A stretch of 64,000 nucleotides of DNA, taken from positions 372,001-436,000 of the forward strand of contig NZ_JAFBBW010000001.1 of assembly GCF_016907355.1 (NCBI RefSeq), in the 5' to 3' direction. This DNA is from Agromyces aurantiacus. GTDB taxonomy: Bacteria; Actinomycetota; Actinomycetes; Actinomycetales; Microbacteriaceae. The number at the start of each line of letters is the position of its first letter. The stretch's first letter is position 1. Below are positions 35,451 to 44,794 of this stretch, piece by piece. The notes under the pieces are model-generated. The model worked only from the letters and a program-made list of their open reading frames with translations, did no database searches and was not told the origin of the DNA. The position numbers and the translations under genes were made by a program.

Positions 35451-37888
35451 TGGCTCTCAAGAAGTCGGATCTGTACAGCTCGCTCTGGGCTGGCGCTGAC
35501 GAGCTTCGCGGCGGCATGGACGCCTCGCAGTACAAGGACTATGTGCTGACCCTGCTGTTCGTAAAGTACGTCTCGGACAAGGCGAAGGCCGACCCGGACA
35601 GCCTCGTCGAAGTGCCTAAGGGTGGTTCATTCGACGACCTCGTAGCGCTCAAAGGCAAGCCGGACATCGGCGAGAAAATTAACGTCGCCATCCGCCTCCT
35701 CGCTGACGCCAACGACCTGCAGGGCGTCATCAACAACGCCGACTTCGATGACCCAACGAAGCTCGGCGAAGGCAAGGCCATGCAGGACCGCCTCACCAAG
35801 CTGATCGGCATCTTCCAAGATCTCGACTTCTCGGGCTCGCGTGCCGAAGGTGACGACCTGCTTGGCGACGCATACGAGTACCTGATGCGACACTTCGCGA
35901 CCGAGTCAGGCAAGAGTAAGGGACAGTTCTACACGCCGGCCGAAGTCTCGCGTGTCATGTCGCAACTGATCGGCATCACATCGAGCACCCCGAAGTCGGC
36001 GACAGTGTACGACCCGACCTGTGGTTCGGGTTCACTCCTACTGAAGGTCGCTGACGCGGCGCCCAACGGCCTGTCGATCTACGGGCAGGAGAAGGACAAC
36101 GCCACCTGGGCGCTGGCGCGAATGAACATGATCTTGCACGGCAACGAAACCGCCGACATCCGCATGGGCGACACACTTGTCGACCCGAAGTTCCGCTCCG
36201 GCGACACTCTTGACACGTTCGACTTCTTGGTCGCCAATCCGCCGTTCTCCGTCAAGTCGTGGACCAGCGGCCTCGAGAAGGAGTATGGCCGCTTCGATGG
36301 CTACGTCCGGCCTCCCGAGAAGAACGGCGACTTCGCTTTCCTGCTGCACATGATCAAGTCGCTTAAGTCGACTGGGAAGGGTGCCGTCATCCTGCCTCAC
36401 GGCGTGCTGTTCCGCGGCAACACCGAGGCGACCATCCGCCGGGAGCTCATCAAGCGCAGCTACATCAAAGGCATCATCGGCCTGCCAGCCAACCTGTTCT
36501 ACGGCACCGGCATCCCGGCGTGCATCATCGTGCTCGACAAGGAGAACGCCCAGGCCCGCACCGGAATCTTCATGATCGATGCCTCAAAGGGCTTCGAGAA
36601 GGACGGCCCGAAGAACCGCCTTCGCCCGCGAGACATGCACAAGATCGTCGACGTCTTCACCAAGCAGCTGGAGGTCGAGCGCTACTCCCGGATGGTGCCA
36701 GTCTCGGAGATTGCCGATCCGAAGAACGACTATAACCTCAATATTCCGCGCTACATCGACTCGTCCGAGCCTGAGGACATCCAGGACTTGCACGCCCACC
36801 TCCAAGGCGGTATCCCGAATCGTGACCTCGACGCACTGCAACCATATTGGGATGCCTTTCCATCCCTGCGGGCGAGCCTGTTCAGGCCGCTGCGGGATGG
36901 CTACTCCGAGCTGGACGTCGATAAGTACGAAGTCCAGGCCGCGATAGTCGGCTCATCGGAATATCAAGCCTTCAGCGCCAGCACCGCCGACGCCGTGGCT
37001 GGATGGTGGGTGGCGCATCGTGAGGTACTCGAGTCGATCGCCAGCACGACCCGACCGAGCGAGCTGATCGCCGACCTTGGGGAAACCCTGCTCGACTCGT
37101 TCCGTGCCCGACCGTTGGTCGACGAGTACGGCGTCTACGAACAGCTCATGAGCTACTGGAACGACGTCATGCACGACGACGTCGCCCTCATCATGAGCGA
37201 GGGCTGGGACGCCGCAGCCAAACCACGTAAGACGATTGAGAACAAGGAGCGAAAGCTCTCTGAGGTTCCGGATCTAGTGGTCGGTGCCGGACGTAGCGCC
37301 ACCAAATACAAGATGGATCTTGTCCCGCCGGCCTTGATTGTGGCCCGCTATTTCTCAGATGAGCGCGCCAAGCTCGACGAGCTCAACGATGCTGCTGAAG
37401 CCGCGACACAATCAGTGGACGAGTACGTCGAAGAGAACGCGGGTGAGGACGGTCTCCTCGCCGATGCGATGGACGACGACAAGATCTCGAAGGCTCTCGC
37501 GGTTGCGCGGTTGCGTAAGGCGAAGATCGAAGATTCAGCAGGCGATGAGGTAACAGCCCTGACGACGCTTGTCAGTCTGTACGACGCAGAAGCTGCCGCC
37601 AAGAGGGCCGCCAAGGAGGCCTCCGCTGCACTCGATGACGCGACGCTCAAGCAGTACGGAAAGCTCACAACCGCCGAGGTCCAGAGTCTCATCATCAACG
37701 AGAAATGGGGAGCGACGGTCGCCCGAGGCGCTACGTCCGAGCCCTCAGCGCGAACTCATGAGCTTGTGTCACGCATTCGTGAGTTGGGCGAGCGTTATGA
37801 CGAGACCCTAGGCGCTCTCGAGGCCGAGGTTGAGGCGCTCAGCGCGAAAGTTGCCGAGCACCTGGCGACGATGGGGGTCAAGTCATGA
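35444..37888 (+). CDS. hsdM: type I restriction-modification system, DNA methylase subunit
   Basis: 814 residues. N-terminal helical domain, SAM motif I DPTCGSGS at 190-197 and catalytic NPPF at 265-268, as in N6-adenine methylases. The C-terminal 300 residues add a long charged, coiled-coil-rich extension, typical of the larger HsdM class. It methylates the target and, with HsdS and HsdR, forms the restriction complex. GTG 35444 and GTG 35450 are both possible; the latter overlaps the leader peptide stop. The stop overlaps hsdS (ATGA). Confidence 0.95.
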   Translation: MVVALKKSDLYSSLWAGADELRGGMDASQYKDYVLTLLFVKYVSDKAKADPDSLVEVPKGGSFDDLVALKGKPDIGEKINVAIRLLADANDLQGVINNADFDDPTKLGEGKAMQDRLTKLIGIFQDLDFSGSRAEGDDLLGDAYEYLMRHFATESGKSKGQFYTPAEVSRVMSQLIGITSSTPKSATVYDPTCGSGSLLLKVADAAPNGLSIYGQEKDNATWALARMNMILHGNETADIRMGDTLVDPKFRSGDTLDTFDFLVANPPFSVKSWTSGLEKEYGRFDGYVRPPEKNGDFAFLLHMIKSLKSTGKGAVILPHGVLFRGNTEATIRRELIKRSYIKGIIGLPANLFYGTGIPACIIVLDKENAQARTGIFMIDASKGFEKDGPKNRLRPRDMHKIVDVFTKQLEVERYSRMVPVSEIADPKNDYNLNIPRYIDSSEPEDIQDLHAHLQGGIPNRDLDALQPYWDAFPSLRASLFRPLRDGYSELDVDKYEVQAAIVGSSEYQAFSASTADAVAGWWVAHREVLESIASTTRPSELIADLGETLLDSFRARPLVDEYGVYEQLMSYWNDVMHDDVALIMSEGWDAAAKPRKTIENKERKLSEVPDLVVGAGRSATKYKMDLVPPALIVARYFSDERAKLDELNDAAEAATQSVDEYVEENAGEDGLLADAMDDDKISKALAVARLRKAKIEDSAGDEVTALTTLVSLYDAEAAAKRAAKEASAALDDATLKQYGKLTTAEVQSLIINEKWGATVARGATSEPSARTHELVSRIRELGERYDETLGALEAEVEALSAKVAEHLATMGVKS

Positions 37889-39072
37889 CTGGCTTCTTCA
37901 CCTCAAGCCTCGGTGAATTGGGTGAAGCGATAATCGGGCTGACGTACTCTCCGGCACAGGTCAGTTCGAACGGAACCCTCGTGCTGCGGTCATCGAATAT
38001 ACAAAACGGTCGGCTCTCGCTGGCGGACACCGTGTACGTTGATGCGCCGATACCCGAAAAACTGCGCGTTCGAGAATCAGACATCTTGATATGCGTACGT
38101 AACGGGAGCCGCCCGTTGATCGGAAAGAGTCTCTACCTCGACGAACGAGTTGTCGGCGAGACCTTCGGCGCGTTCATGACGGTGTATCGCTCACCGATGA
38201 ATTCCTATCTACGTTTCTTCTTTCAGTCTGAGGCATTCAAACGTCAGGTCGATGAGCACCTGGGTGCGACCATCAATCAGATTACTAACAGAAGCCTTCG
38301 CGGTTTCCTCGTCAGCTATCCAAGCGCGCCTGAGCGGAATGAGATCTCGGCTCGACTTACCGATGCCGACCACCTGATTGCCTCGCTAGAGCGAGTCATC
38401 GCCAAGAAGCGCGCAATCAAGCAGGGCATGATGCAACAACTCCTGACCGGTCGCACGCGATTGCCCGGATTCTCAAGCGACTGGCCGGTAGTGCCACTTC
38501 TTGACCTTGTTTCTATTCGCAACGGACAGGTGGATCCACGGCTGCCTGAGTACCAAAGCCTGACGTTGATTGCCCCCGACCACGTCGAAGTCGGAACGGG
38601 CAGGCTGACGGCGCGCGTTTCTGCCGCCGACCAGCGTGCGATAAGCGGCAAGTACTTGGTAGAGGCGGGTGACATTGTGTACGGAAAAATCAACCCACAC
38701 CTAAAGAAGGTTGTGCTCGCCGAAGAATCCGCCCTCTGTAGTGCTGACATGTATCCGTTGTCCCCGAGGCGGGGCATCGATGGTGCATACGTCTTCTATC
38801 ATCTGCTCGGTGATGCATTCACGAACTTTGCGGTCAGCCTCTCCCGCCGGAGTGGTATTCCCAAGATCAATCGCAAGGAGCTGCGTGGTTATCGCATGCC
38901 TGCGCCGTCTCGGGAGGAACAGAGAGCAATCGGAACAGCCTTGCGGGATGTCGACTTAGAAATCGCCGTCATCGAGCGTCGGCTTGAGTCCACTCGTGCC
39001 ATCAAGCGAGGCATGATGCAGGAACTACTCACCGGTCGAACACGCCTGAGTGTTTCGAAGGTCGCAGCATGA
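37885..39072 (+). CDS. hsdS: type I restriction-modification system, specificity subunit
   Basis: 395 residues with two target-recognition domains, each followed by the same conserved helix: AIKQGMMQQLLTGRTRLP near 177-194 and AIKRGMMQELLTGRTRLS near 371-388. The two copies are also alike at the DNA level (38413-38459 and 38998-39045). HsdS sets the two half-site sequence. Overlaps hsdM and hsdR by four bases each. Some A/T-rich codons stand out from the rest of the window. Confidence 0.94.
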   Translation: MTGFFTSSLGELGEAIIGLTYSPAQVSSNGTLVLRSSNIQNGRLSLADTVYVDAPIPEKLRVRESDILICVRNGSRPLIGKSLYLDERVVGETFGAFMTVYRSPMNSYLRFFFQSEAFKRQVDEHLGATINQITNRSLRGFLVSYPSAPERNEISARLTDADHLIASLERVIAKKRAIKQGMMQQLLTGRTRLPGFSSDWPVVPLLDLVSIRNGQVDPRLPEYQSLTLIAPDHVEVGTGRLTARVSAADQRAISGKYLVEAGDIVYGKINPHLKKVVLAEESALCSADMYPLSPRRGIDGAYVFYHLLGDAFTNFAVSLSRRSGIPKINRKELRGYRMPAPSREEQRAIGTALRDVDLEIAVIERRLESTRAIKRGMMQELLTGRTRLSVSKVAA

Positions 39073-42000
39073 GTGTTGTCGGTCAACTCGAGCGCAAGAC
39101 GCAGGATCGCGTCGTCAAGTTGTTTCAGGAGCTCGGCTACGAATATCTCGGAAGCTGGGAAGACCGAGCTGGGAACTCGAACCTCGAGGACGTGCTGCTC
39201 CGCCAAAACCTGGTAGCTCGTGGGTACGACGATGTCATTATTAACAGAGCACTGCACGAATTTCAGAAGGCGTCAGCGCTTGGTGGTGGTCGCAGCCTTT
39301 ACGACGCCAACCGCGAGGTCTACGAACTGCTGCGCTACGGCGTGAAGGTCAAGCGCGGCGTCGCAGACCAGTTCGAGACGGTCTGGTTCATCGATTGGAC
39401 GACGCCGGCGGCGAACCACTTCGTGATCGCCGAAGAGGTTTCGATCGCTGGTGAGCACAACAAGCGGCCGGACGTCGTGCTCTATGTCAATGGCATCGCA
39501 CTCGGCATCATCGAACTCAAGCGCTCAAAGGTGAGCGTCTCCGAAGGCATCCGTCAGAACATCGGTAACCAGAAGCAGCACTTCATCCGTCCGTTCTTCT
39601 CGACGGTCCAACTTCTCTTCGCGGGCAACGACGTCGAGGGTCTCCGCTACGGCGTGATCGACACTTCGGAGAAGTACTGGCTCGAGTGGAAGGAGCCGTC
39701 CGATGTCCAGGAGCCCCTCGACCGAGCACTGATTCAGATGTGCTCGAAGGATCGTCTCCTCGAACTGATCCATGACTTCATGGTGTTCGACTCTGGCTAC
39801 AAGAAGACTGCGCGGCACAACCAATACTTCGGCATCAAGGCAGCGCAGGCTCGCGTCGCGACGCGTGAGGGCGGCATCATCTGGCACACGCAAGGCTCTG
39901 GCAAGAGCCTCACGATGGTGTGGCTAGCGAAATGGATTCGTGAGCATCAGGAACAGGCGAGGGTACTGATCATCACCGACCGGACGGAACTTGACGAGCA
40001 GATCGAGAAGGTCTTCGGCGGGGTGAACGAGGAGATCTCTCGCACTACCAGCGGCGACGACATGATCGGGCAAATCAACAAGCACGACCCATGGTTGATC
40101 TGTTCTCTGGTGCACAAATTCCGAGGCGGCGATGACGACAAGGAGCTCGACGAGGCCGGCGACGACTTCATCAAGGAGTTGCATGCGAAGATCCCCGCAG
40201 GGTTCAGTCCGAAGGGCAACCTGTTCGTGTTCGTCGATGAAGCCCACCGGACCCAGTCCGGCAAGATGCACAAGGCGATGAAGGACCTGCTGCCAGGGGC
40301 GATGTTCATTGGGTTTACCGGAACGCCGCTCCTTAAAGCGGACAAGGCCACCAGCATCGAGACCTTCGGCAGTTTCATCCACACCTACAAGTTTGACGAG
40401 GCCGTCAGTGACGGCGTGGTGCTCGACCTGCGCTACGAAGCCCGCAACATCGATCAAGACCTCACCAGCGCCGAGAAGATCGACAAGTGGTTCGAGGCCA
40501 AGACCAAGGGCTTGACGGACCTGACCAAGGCGGAACTCAAGAAGCGCTGGGGCACCATGCAGAAGGTCGTCTCGGCCGAGCCTCGTGCCAAGCAGATCGT
40601 TCAGGACATCCTTCTCGACATGGAGACCGAGCCGCGACTCGTCAGCAAGCGCGGCAATGCCATGCTGGTCGGCGAGAGTATCTATCAGGCCTGCAAGTTT
40701 TACGAGATGTTCGTCAACGCCGGCTTCAAGGACAAGGTCGCGATCGTCACGAGTTACGTGCCGAACGCCAGCGATATCTCTAAGGAGGACGCCGGCGAGG
40801 GTGCAACCGAGAAGCTCCGCCAGTACGACATCTACCGGCAGATGCTGTCCGACTTCTTCAACGAGCCAGCTGATCTAGCAGTCCAGCGCATCGACGAATT
40901 CGAGAAAGAAGTCAAGCGCCGCTTCGTCGAGGAGCCAGGCCAGATGCGCCTCCTCATCGTCGTCGACAAGCTCCTGACCGGCTTCGACGCGCCGAGCGCC
41001 ACCTACCTCTACATTGACAAGAAGATGCGCGACCACGGCTTATTCCAGGCCATTTGCCGCGTCAACCGCCTCGATGGTGAGGATAAGACGTACGGCTACA
41101 TCATCGACTACCGTGACCTCTTCAACTCGCTCGAGGACGCCATCACTGACTACACGTCGGGCGCACTTGATGGCTACGAGAAGCAGGACATCGACGGCCT
41201 TCTCAAGGACCGCACCGAGCAAGAACGTAAGGATCTCGATGAGGCGCTCGAAAAGATCCGCGCCCTCACTGAACCGGTGTCGCCGCCCAAGGAAACTCTG
41301 CAGTACCAGCAGTACTTCTGTGCCCGTGACGCGGGCAATGCCGACCAGCTCAAGGTCAACGAGCCGAAGCGAGTGGAACTGTACAAGGCCGTAGCCTCGC
41401 TTGTCCGCGCCTACGGGACGCTGGCGAACGAAATGGACCGCGCCGGGTACTCACCGGCCGAGGCCGCCGCGATCAAGCAGGAAGTGGCGCACTTCGTGGC
41501 AGTTCGCGACGAAGTGAAGCTTGGTGCCGGCGAGAACGTCGACATGAAGCAGTTCGAGGCTGGCATGCGCGCCCTCCTCGACACTTACATCCAGGCCGAC
41601 CCGTCCGAGACCGTGGCGACCTTCGAGAAGGGCTTGGTTGAACTGATCGTCGAGCGCGGCCCGGATGCGCTCGACACGCTGCCCGAGGGCATCAAGAGGA
41701 ACAAGGAAGCGGCCGCCGAGACGATCATCAACAACGTCCGCAAGACGATCATCGACGAACATGCGATGAACCCGAAGTACTACGACACCATGTCATCCCT
41801 GCTCGACGCGCTCATCGAGCAGCGTAAGCAGGAAGCGCTTGACTACGCCGACTACCTCAACAGACTGCTCGAACTCGCGACCAAGGTCGGCAAGAGAGAA
41901 TCAGACACCGTCTACCCAGACTGGGTCACGAACGGCGCCCAGCGTGCGCTTATCGATTTCGGCTGGGCCGACGACGCCATCGTCATCCAGCTCGACTACA

Positions 42001-42149
42001 CGATCCAAGCTTCGAAGCATCACGACTGGGTCGGCAACAAGATGAAAGAGAAGGTTGTCGCTAGGGCACTCAAGCGTGTACTACCGCCGGACTTCGACCG
42101 CTTCGACGAACTTTTCGACCTCGTGAGGGCCCGCGATGAGTACCGCTAA
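39069..42149 (+). CDS. hsdR: type I restriction-modification system, restriction subunit
   Basis: 1026 residues. Nuclease motif D135...E149-L-K151 in RPDVVLYVNGIALGIIELK. Walker A HTQGSGKS at 273-280, DEAH at 390-393 and FTGTP at 416-420 of the translocase domains. It pulls DNA and cuts at a distance from unmethylated sites. All catalytic residues look intact. The stop lies 14 bases inside the next gene. Confidence 0.95.
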   Translation: MSVVGQLERKTQDRVVKLFQELGYEYLGSWEDRAGNSNLEDVLLRQNLVARGYDDVIINRALHEFQKASALGGGRSLYDANREVYELLRYGVKVKRGVADQFETVWFIDWTTPAANHFVIAEEVSIAGEHNKRPDVVLYVNGIALGIIELKRSKVSVSEGIRQNIGNQKQHFIRPFFSTVQLLFAGNDVEGLRYGVIDTSEKYWLEWKEPSDVQEPLDRALIQMCSKDRLLELIHDFMVFDSGYKKTARHNQYFGIKAAQARVATREGGIIWHTQGSGKSLTMVWLAKWIREHQEQARVLIITDRTELDEQIEKVFGGVNEEISRTTSGDDMIGQINKHDPWLICSLVHKFRGGDDDKELDEAGDDFIKELHAKIPAGFSPKGNLFVFVDEAHRTQSGKMHKAMKDLLPGAMFIGFTGTPLLKADKATSIETFGSFIHTYKFDEAVSDGVVLDLRYEARNIDQDLTSAEKIDKWFEAKTKGLTDLTKAELKKRWGTMQKVVSAEPRAKQIVQDILLDMETEPRLVSKRGNAMLVGESIYQACKFYEMFVNAGFKDKVAIVTSYVPNASDISKEDAGEGATEKLRQYDIYRQMLSDFFNEPADLAVQRIDEFEKEVKRRFVEEPGQMRLLIVVDKLLTGFDAPSATYLYIDKKMRDHGLFQAICRVNRLDGEDKTYGYIIDYRDLFNSLEDAITDYTSGALDGYEKQDIDGLLKDRTEQERKDLDEALEKIRALTEPVSPPKETLQYQQYFCARDAGNADQLKVNEPKRVELYKAVASLVRAYGTLANEMDRAGYSPAEAAAIKQEVAHFVAVRDEVKLGAGENVDMKQFEAGMRALLDTYIQADPSETVATFEKGLVELIVERGPDALDTLPEGIKRNKEAAAETIINNVRKTIIDEHAMNPKYYDTMSSLLDALIEQRKQEALDYADYLNRLLELATKVGKRESDTVYPDWVTNGAQRALIDFGWADDAIVIQLDYTIQASKHHDWVGNKMKEKVVARALKRVLPPDFDRFDELFDLVRARDEYR

Positions 42150-42855
42150 CGCCTATCTCACGGTTGCCGGCCTCGGCATCGATGTCATTTACAAGGACAT
42201 CAAGAACCTCCACATCTCGGTCTACCCACCGATCGGGCGGGTGCGAGTGGCTGCACCATTCCGCCTCGATGAAGATGCCATCCGCCTCGCGATTGTGCAG
42301 CGCCTGCCGTGGATCAAGCGGCAGCGGCAGCAACTACAAGACGCTGAACGGCAGACCGAACGCCGCATGGTGTCTGGGGAGACACACTACGTGTGGGGTG
42401 AGAGGTACCGGTTGGACGTCTCCCGTACCGGGCGGTCGGCTGTCGAGATCAAGGGCAAGACGATCTGGGTGGTTGCGCCTGAGGGGTCGGACGCCGAAGC
42501 CCGCTGGCACATTCTGGATCGTTGGTATCGCAGGCAGCTCAAGGCTGCGCTTCCGCCACTCCTCGAGAAGTGGCAACCAATCGTCGGCGTTGAGGTGACC
42601 AAGACCGTCGTACGACGAATGAAGACGAAATGGGCGACGTGTGTTGAGGGCTCCAACGCGATCTGGATCAATCCAGAGCTTGCCAAGAAGAACCCACGGG
42701 CACTCGAGTACATCGTGGTTCACGAGCTCACGCACTTCCACGAGCGCACGCACAACGAGCGGTTTGTTGACCTGATGGATAGGCTTATGCCTGATTGGCG
42801 GTCACGGCGTGATGACTTGAATGAGGCGCCACTGGCGGCGGAGGAGTGGGCCTAG
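42136..42855 (+). CDS. YgjP-type (DUF45/M48-like) metallopeptidase
   Basis: 239 residues. Zinc motif HELTH at 196-200 with the third ligand His206 (HELTHFHERTHNERF), the hallmark of YgjP proteins. Such genes often follow hsdR in type I operons; their role there is not settled. Overlaps hsdR by 14 bases. No signal peptide, so cytosolic. Confidence 0.88.
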   Translation: MSTANAYLTVAGLGIDVIYKDIKNLHISVYPPIGRVRVAAPFRLDEDAIRLAIVQRLPWIKRQRQQLQDAERQTERRMVSGETHYVWGERYRLDVSRTGRSAVEIKGKTIWVVAPEGSDAEARWHILDRWYRRQLKAALPPLLEKWQPIVGVEVTKTVVRRMKTKWATCVEGSNAIWINPELAKKNPRALEYIVVHELTHFHERTHNERFVDLMDRLMPDWRSRRDDLNEAPLAAEEWA

Positions 42856-42861
42856 ACTCGC

Positions 42862-43800
42862 ATGACGGCTCCAATCTATCTACCGCCATCAACTGCACTA
42901 ATCGCTGCGGCCCAGAACGAGACAGAGGGTCTTCGTTTGTTGCTCGCCCAGCGAAGGTTGCATAGTCGCGCCAAGTCCTGGGCGATGCTCCGAATGTTGG
43001 GTTTGGGCATCATTGCAATACTCGCCCCGATCGTCGCGGCGATCTCGCCACCGCTGTCGGTATACGTCGGTGCTGTCGCCGCCGCGTGGTTCGTTCTTAG
43101 CCGTACCCTCTTCCTTACGCTGGAGAGAAGGTACTCCGAGCGCGGCGCAGTAGTGCAGGAGATGTTCGATCGTCGCATCTACGGAATGCCCGAACTCGGC
43201 GTTCGACGTAATCAGGTAACGCCTGAGGAGGTTGCCCGGGTCGTGGGGCCGGTAGCGAAGGCCGACCGCCGGATCGACAAGGAGCGGCTTCGGGATTGGT
43301 ATCCTCTCGATCCGCGCTTGGACGGAGCGGACGCGATCGCGATCGCGCAACGGGCTAACGCTGCTTATTCGGAGCGCTTACTGTTCTGGAACGCGTCAAT
43401 CTGGCTGGGAGTCATTGTGCTCTGGAGCGTGGTTGCCATCTCACTGAGCTGGGCGCTCGGCTTCACGCTTGAGGTATTCCTCCTTAGTGTCGCACTTCCT
43501 GTCATGCCGCCCTTGCTTGACACTTACGACGAGTGGTTGCAGGTGCGGAACGCTGGCAAGGAGCGTCGAGCACTGGCTCAAGCGATTCACGAGGCACTCG
43601 CCGAACCATCGCAGCCGCACGTACCGGCATCTGCTCTGTTGGTGTGGCAGGATCAGCTGTTCACGCTCCGACGCGACTCCCCGCAAGTACCGAATCTTGT
43701 TTACAAAGCCATGCGCGACAGCAACGAGCGCGCGATGTCGGCAGCTGCTGATGAACTGACCGAATTGGTACTTGGGAAGGTAGCGGGGGCGCCTAAATGA
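42862..43800 (+). CDS. S-4TM family putative pore-forming effector (CBASS)
   Basis: 312 residues with four hydrophobic helices (about 42-64, 66-86, 172-194 and 196-216) in two pairs. RGAVVQEMFDRRIYGMP between the pairs is the S-4TM signature. S-4TM proteins are membrane effectors activated by cyclic nucleotides from a CD-NTase, leading to membrane damage and abortive infection. The next gene, a CD-NTase, overlaps by four bases. Starts 6 bases after the metallopeptidase gene. Confidence 0.78.
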   Translation: MTAPIYLPPSTALIAAAQNETEGLRLLLAQRRLHSRAKSWAMLRMLGLGIIAILAPIVAAISPPLSVYVGAVAAAWFVLSRTLFLTLERRYSERGAVVQEMFDRRIYGMPELGVRRNQVTPEEVARVVGPVAKADRRIDKERLRDWYPLDPRLDGADAIAIAQRANAAYSERLLFWNASIWLGVIVLWSVVAISLSWALGFTLEVFLLSVALPVMPPLLDTYDEWLQVRNAGKERRALAQAIHEALAEPSQPHVPASALLVWQDQLFTLRRDSPQVPNLVYKAMRDSNERAMSAAADELTELVLGKVAGAPK

Positions 43801-44669
43801 CTCTTACGACGGCACAAGCCTTTTCAAGTTTCCTGAGTGACATAACACCCACCGAGTATCAGACCGGGACAACCGTACCGGCCAGAAAGAAGACGGTTGA
43901 CGACCGCCTCGCGCTGAAGTTCCCGTCAACCTCGGACATGCCATACTGGCGTGGCATCCTGATGGGGTCCGCCGCCAAAGGCACGATGATTCGGCCGATC
44001 GACGATGTCGACGTCCTCGCCGTATTCTCCAACGAGAAGAATGCTTGGATGAAGTATGCGCGGGATTCCAAGACCTTTCTCTACCGGGTTCGAGACGCGT
44101 ACGACGGAATTTCAATCCAGCAAGTTGGAGCTCGTGGTCAGGCCGTGCGGGTCTTCTTCCAGAGTGGTGGACACGTCGACGTCGCCCCCGTGTTTCACGA
44201 AGGCAGCGACGTGTACTGGCTCCCATCGGGCGATGGTTCATGGATTCGAACTGCGCCGACCGTTGCCAAGGTCTGGTACTCGGCGAAAAATCAGGCCCTC
44301 GGCTACCATTTGTCGCCGATCGTGCGATTGCTGAAGGCGTGGAACCGGGCGCACTCGAAGCGACTTCGATCCTTCCATCTGGAGACTCTTGCTGCGAACG
44401 CGTTCACCAGCCTCGGGTCGAACTACCGCGACGCGCTGCACAAGTTCTTCCTCTGGGCGCCGCTCCACCTAGATGCCACCGATCCAGCAGGGCAGGGCGG
44501 ATCCATCAGCGGCTACTTGACCTGGAGCGCGCGAACCGAAGTCATTCAGTCCCTAAACCGTGCCGCAGATCAGGCTGGACGCGCTCTGGATGCTGAGACG
44601 CGTGGTGACAACATTGAGGCCAAACGGCTATGGAAGATCATCCTCGGCGATTCGTTTCCGACATCTTGA
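43797..44669 (+). CDS. CD-NTase / SMODS nucleotidyltransferase (CBASS)
   Basis: 290 residues. The nucleotidyltransferase core reads GS at 57-58 and D70-x-D72 (IDDVDVL), with the third carboxylate Asp128 (HVDVAPVF). The C-terminal part contains the helical OAS1-like region (HLSPIVRLLKAWNR). It makes a cyclic oligonucleotide upon phage infection to activate the S-4TM partner. All three metal ligands are present. No ubiquitin-like or HORMA accessory genes follow, so this is a minimal two-gene CBASS. Confidence 0.85.
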   Translation: MTLTTAQAFSSFLSDITPTEYQTGTTVPARKKTVDDRLALKFPSTSDMPYWRGILMGSAAKGTMIRPIDDVDVLAVFSNEKNAWMKYARDSKTFLYRVRDAYDGISIQQVGARGQAVRVFFQSGGHVDVAPVFHEGSDVYWLPSGDGSWIRTAPTVAKVWYSAKNQALGYHLSPIVRLLKAWNRAHSKRLRSFHLETLAANAFTSLGSNYRDALHKFFLWAPLHLDATDPAGQGGSISGYLTWSARTEVIQSLNRAADQAGRALDAETRGDNIEAKRLWKIILGDSFPTS

Positions 44670-44757
44670 TATGCGTCCCCGCCCCGTGACAGGGGTTCAA
44701 CTCCTGCAGGTCTCTTCTCGGGACGGTCGCTCAAGCCCAGCGCCGCAACCGAGAACC

Positions 44758-44794
44758 TTGACGTGTCGGAGGCCCCTGTCATAATCAGGCGCAG
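44758..44794 (+). promoter_or_regulatory. promoter giving a leaderless AlbA_2-type mRNA
   Basis: TTGACG (44758-44763), 16-nt spacer, CATAAT (44780-44785), then 9 nt and ATG. There is no Shine-Dalgarno sequence. Confidence 0.6.

Noticed and set aside
44690..44716. tRNA T-arm-like sequence GGGGTTCAACTCC shared with tRNA-Leu
   Set aside because: The T-stem does not pair properly and no acceptor or anticodon arm is present. It is inside the element, away from the ends, so it is not an att duplicate.
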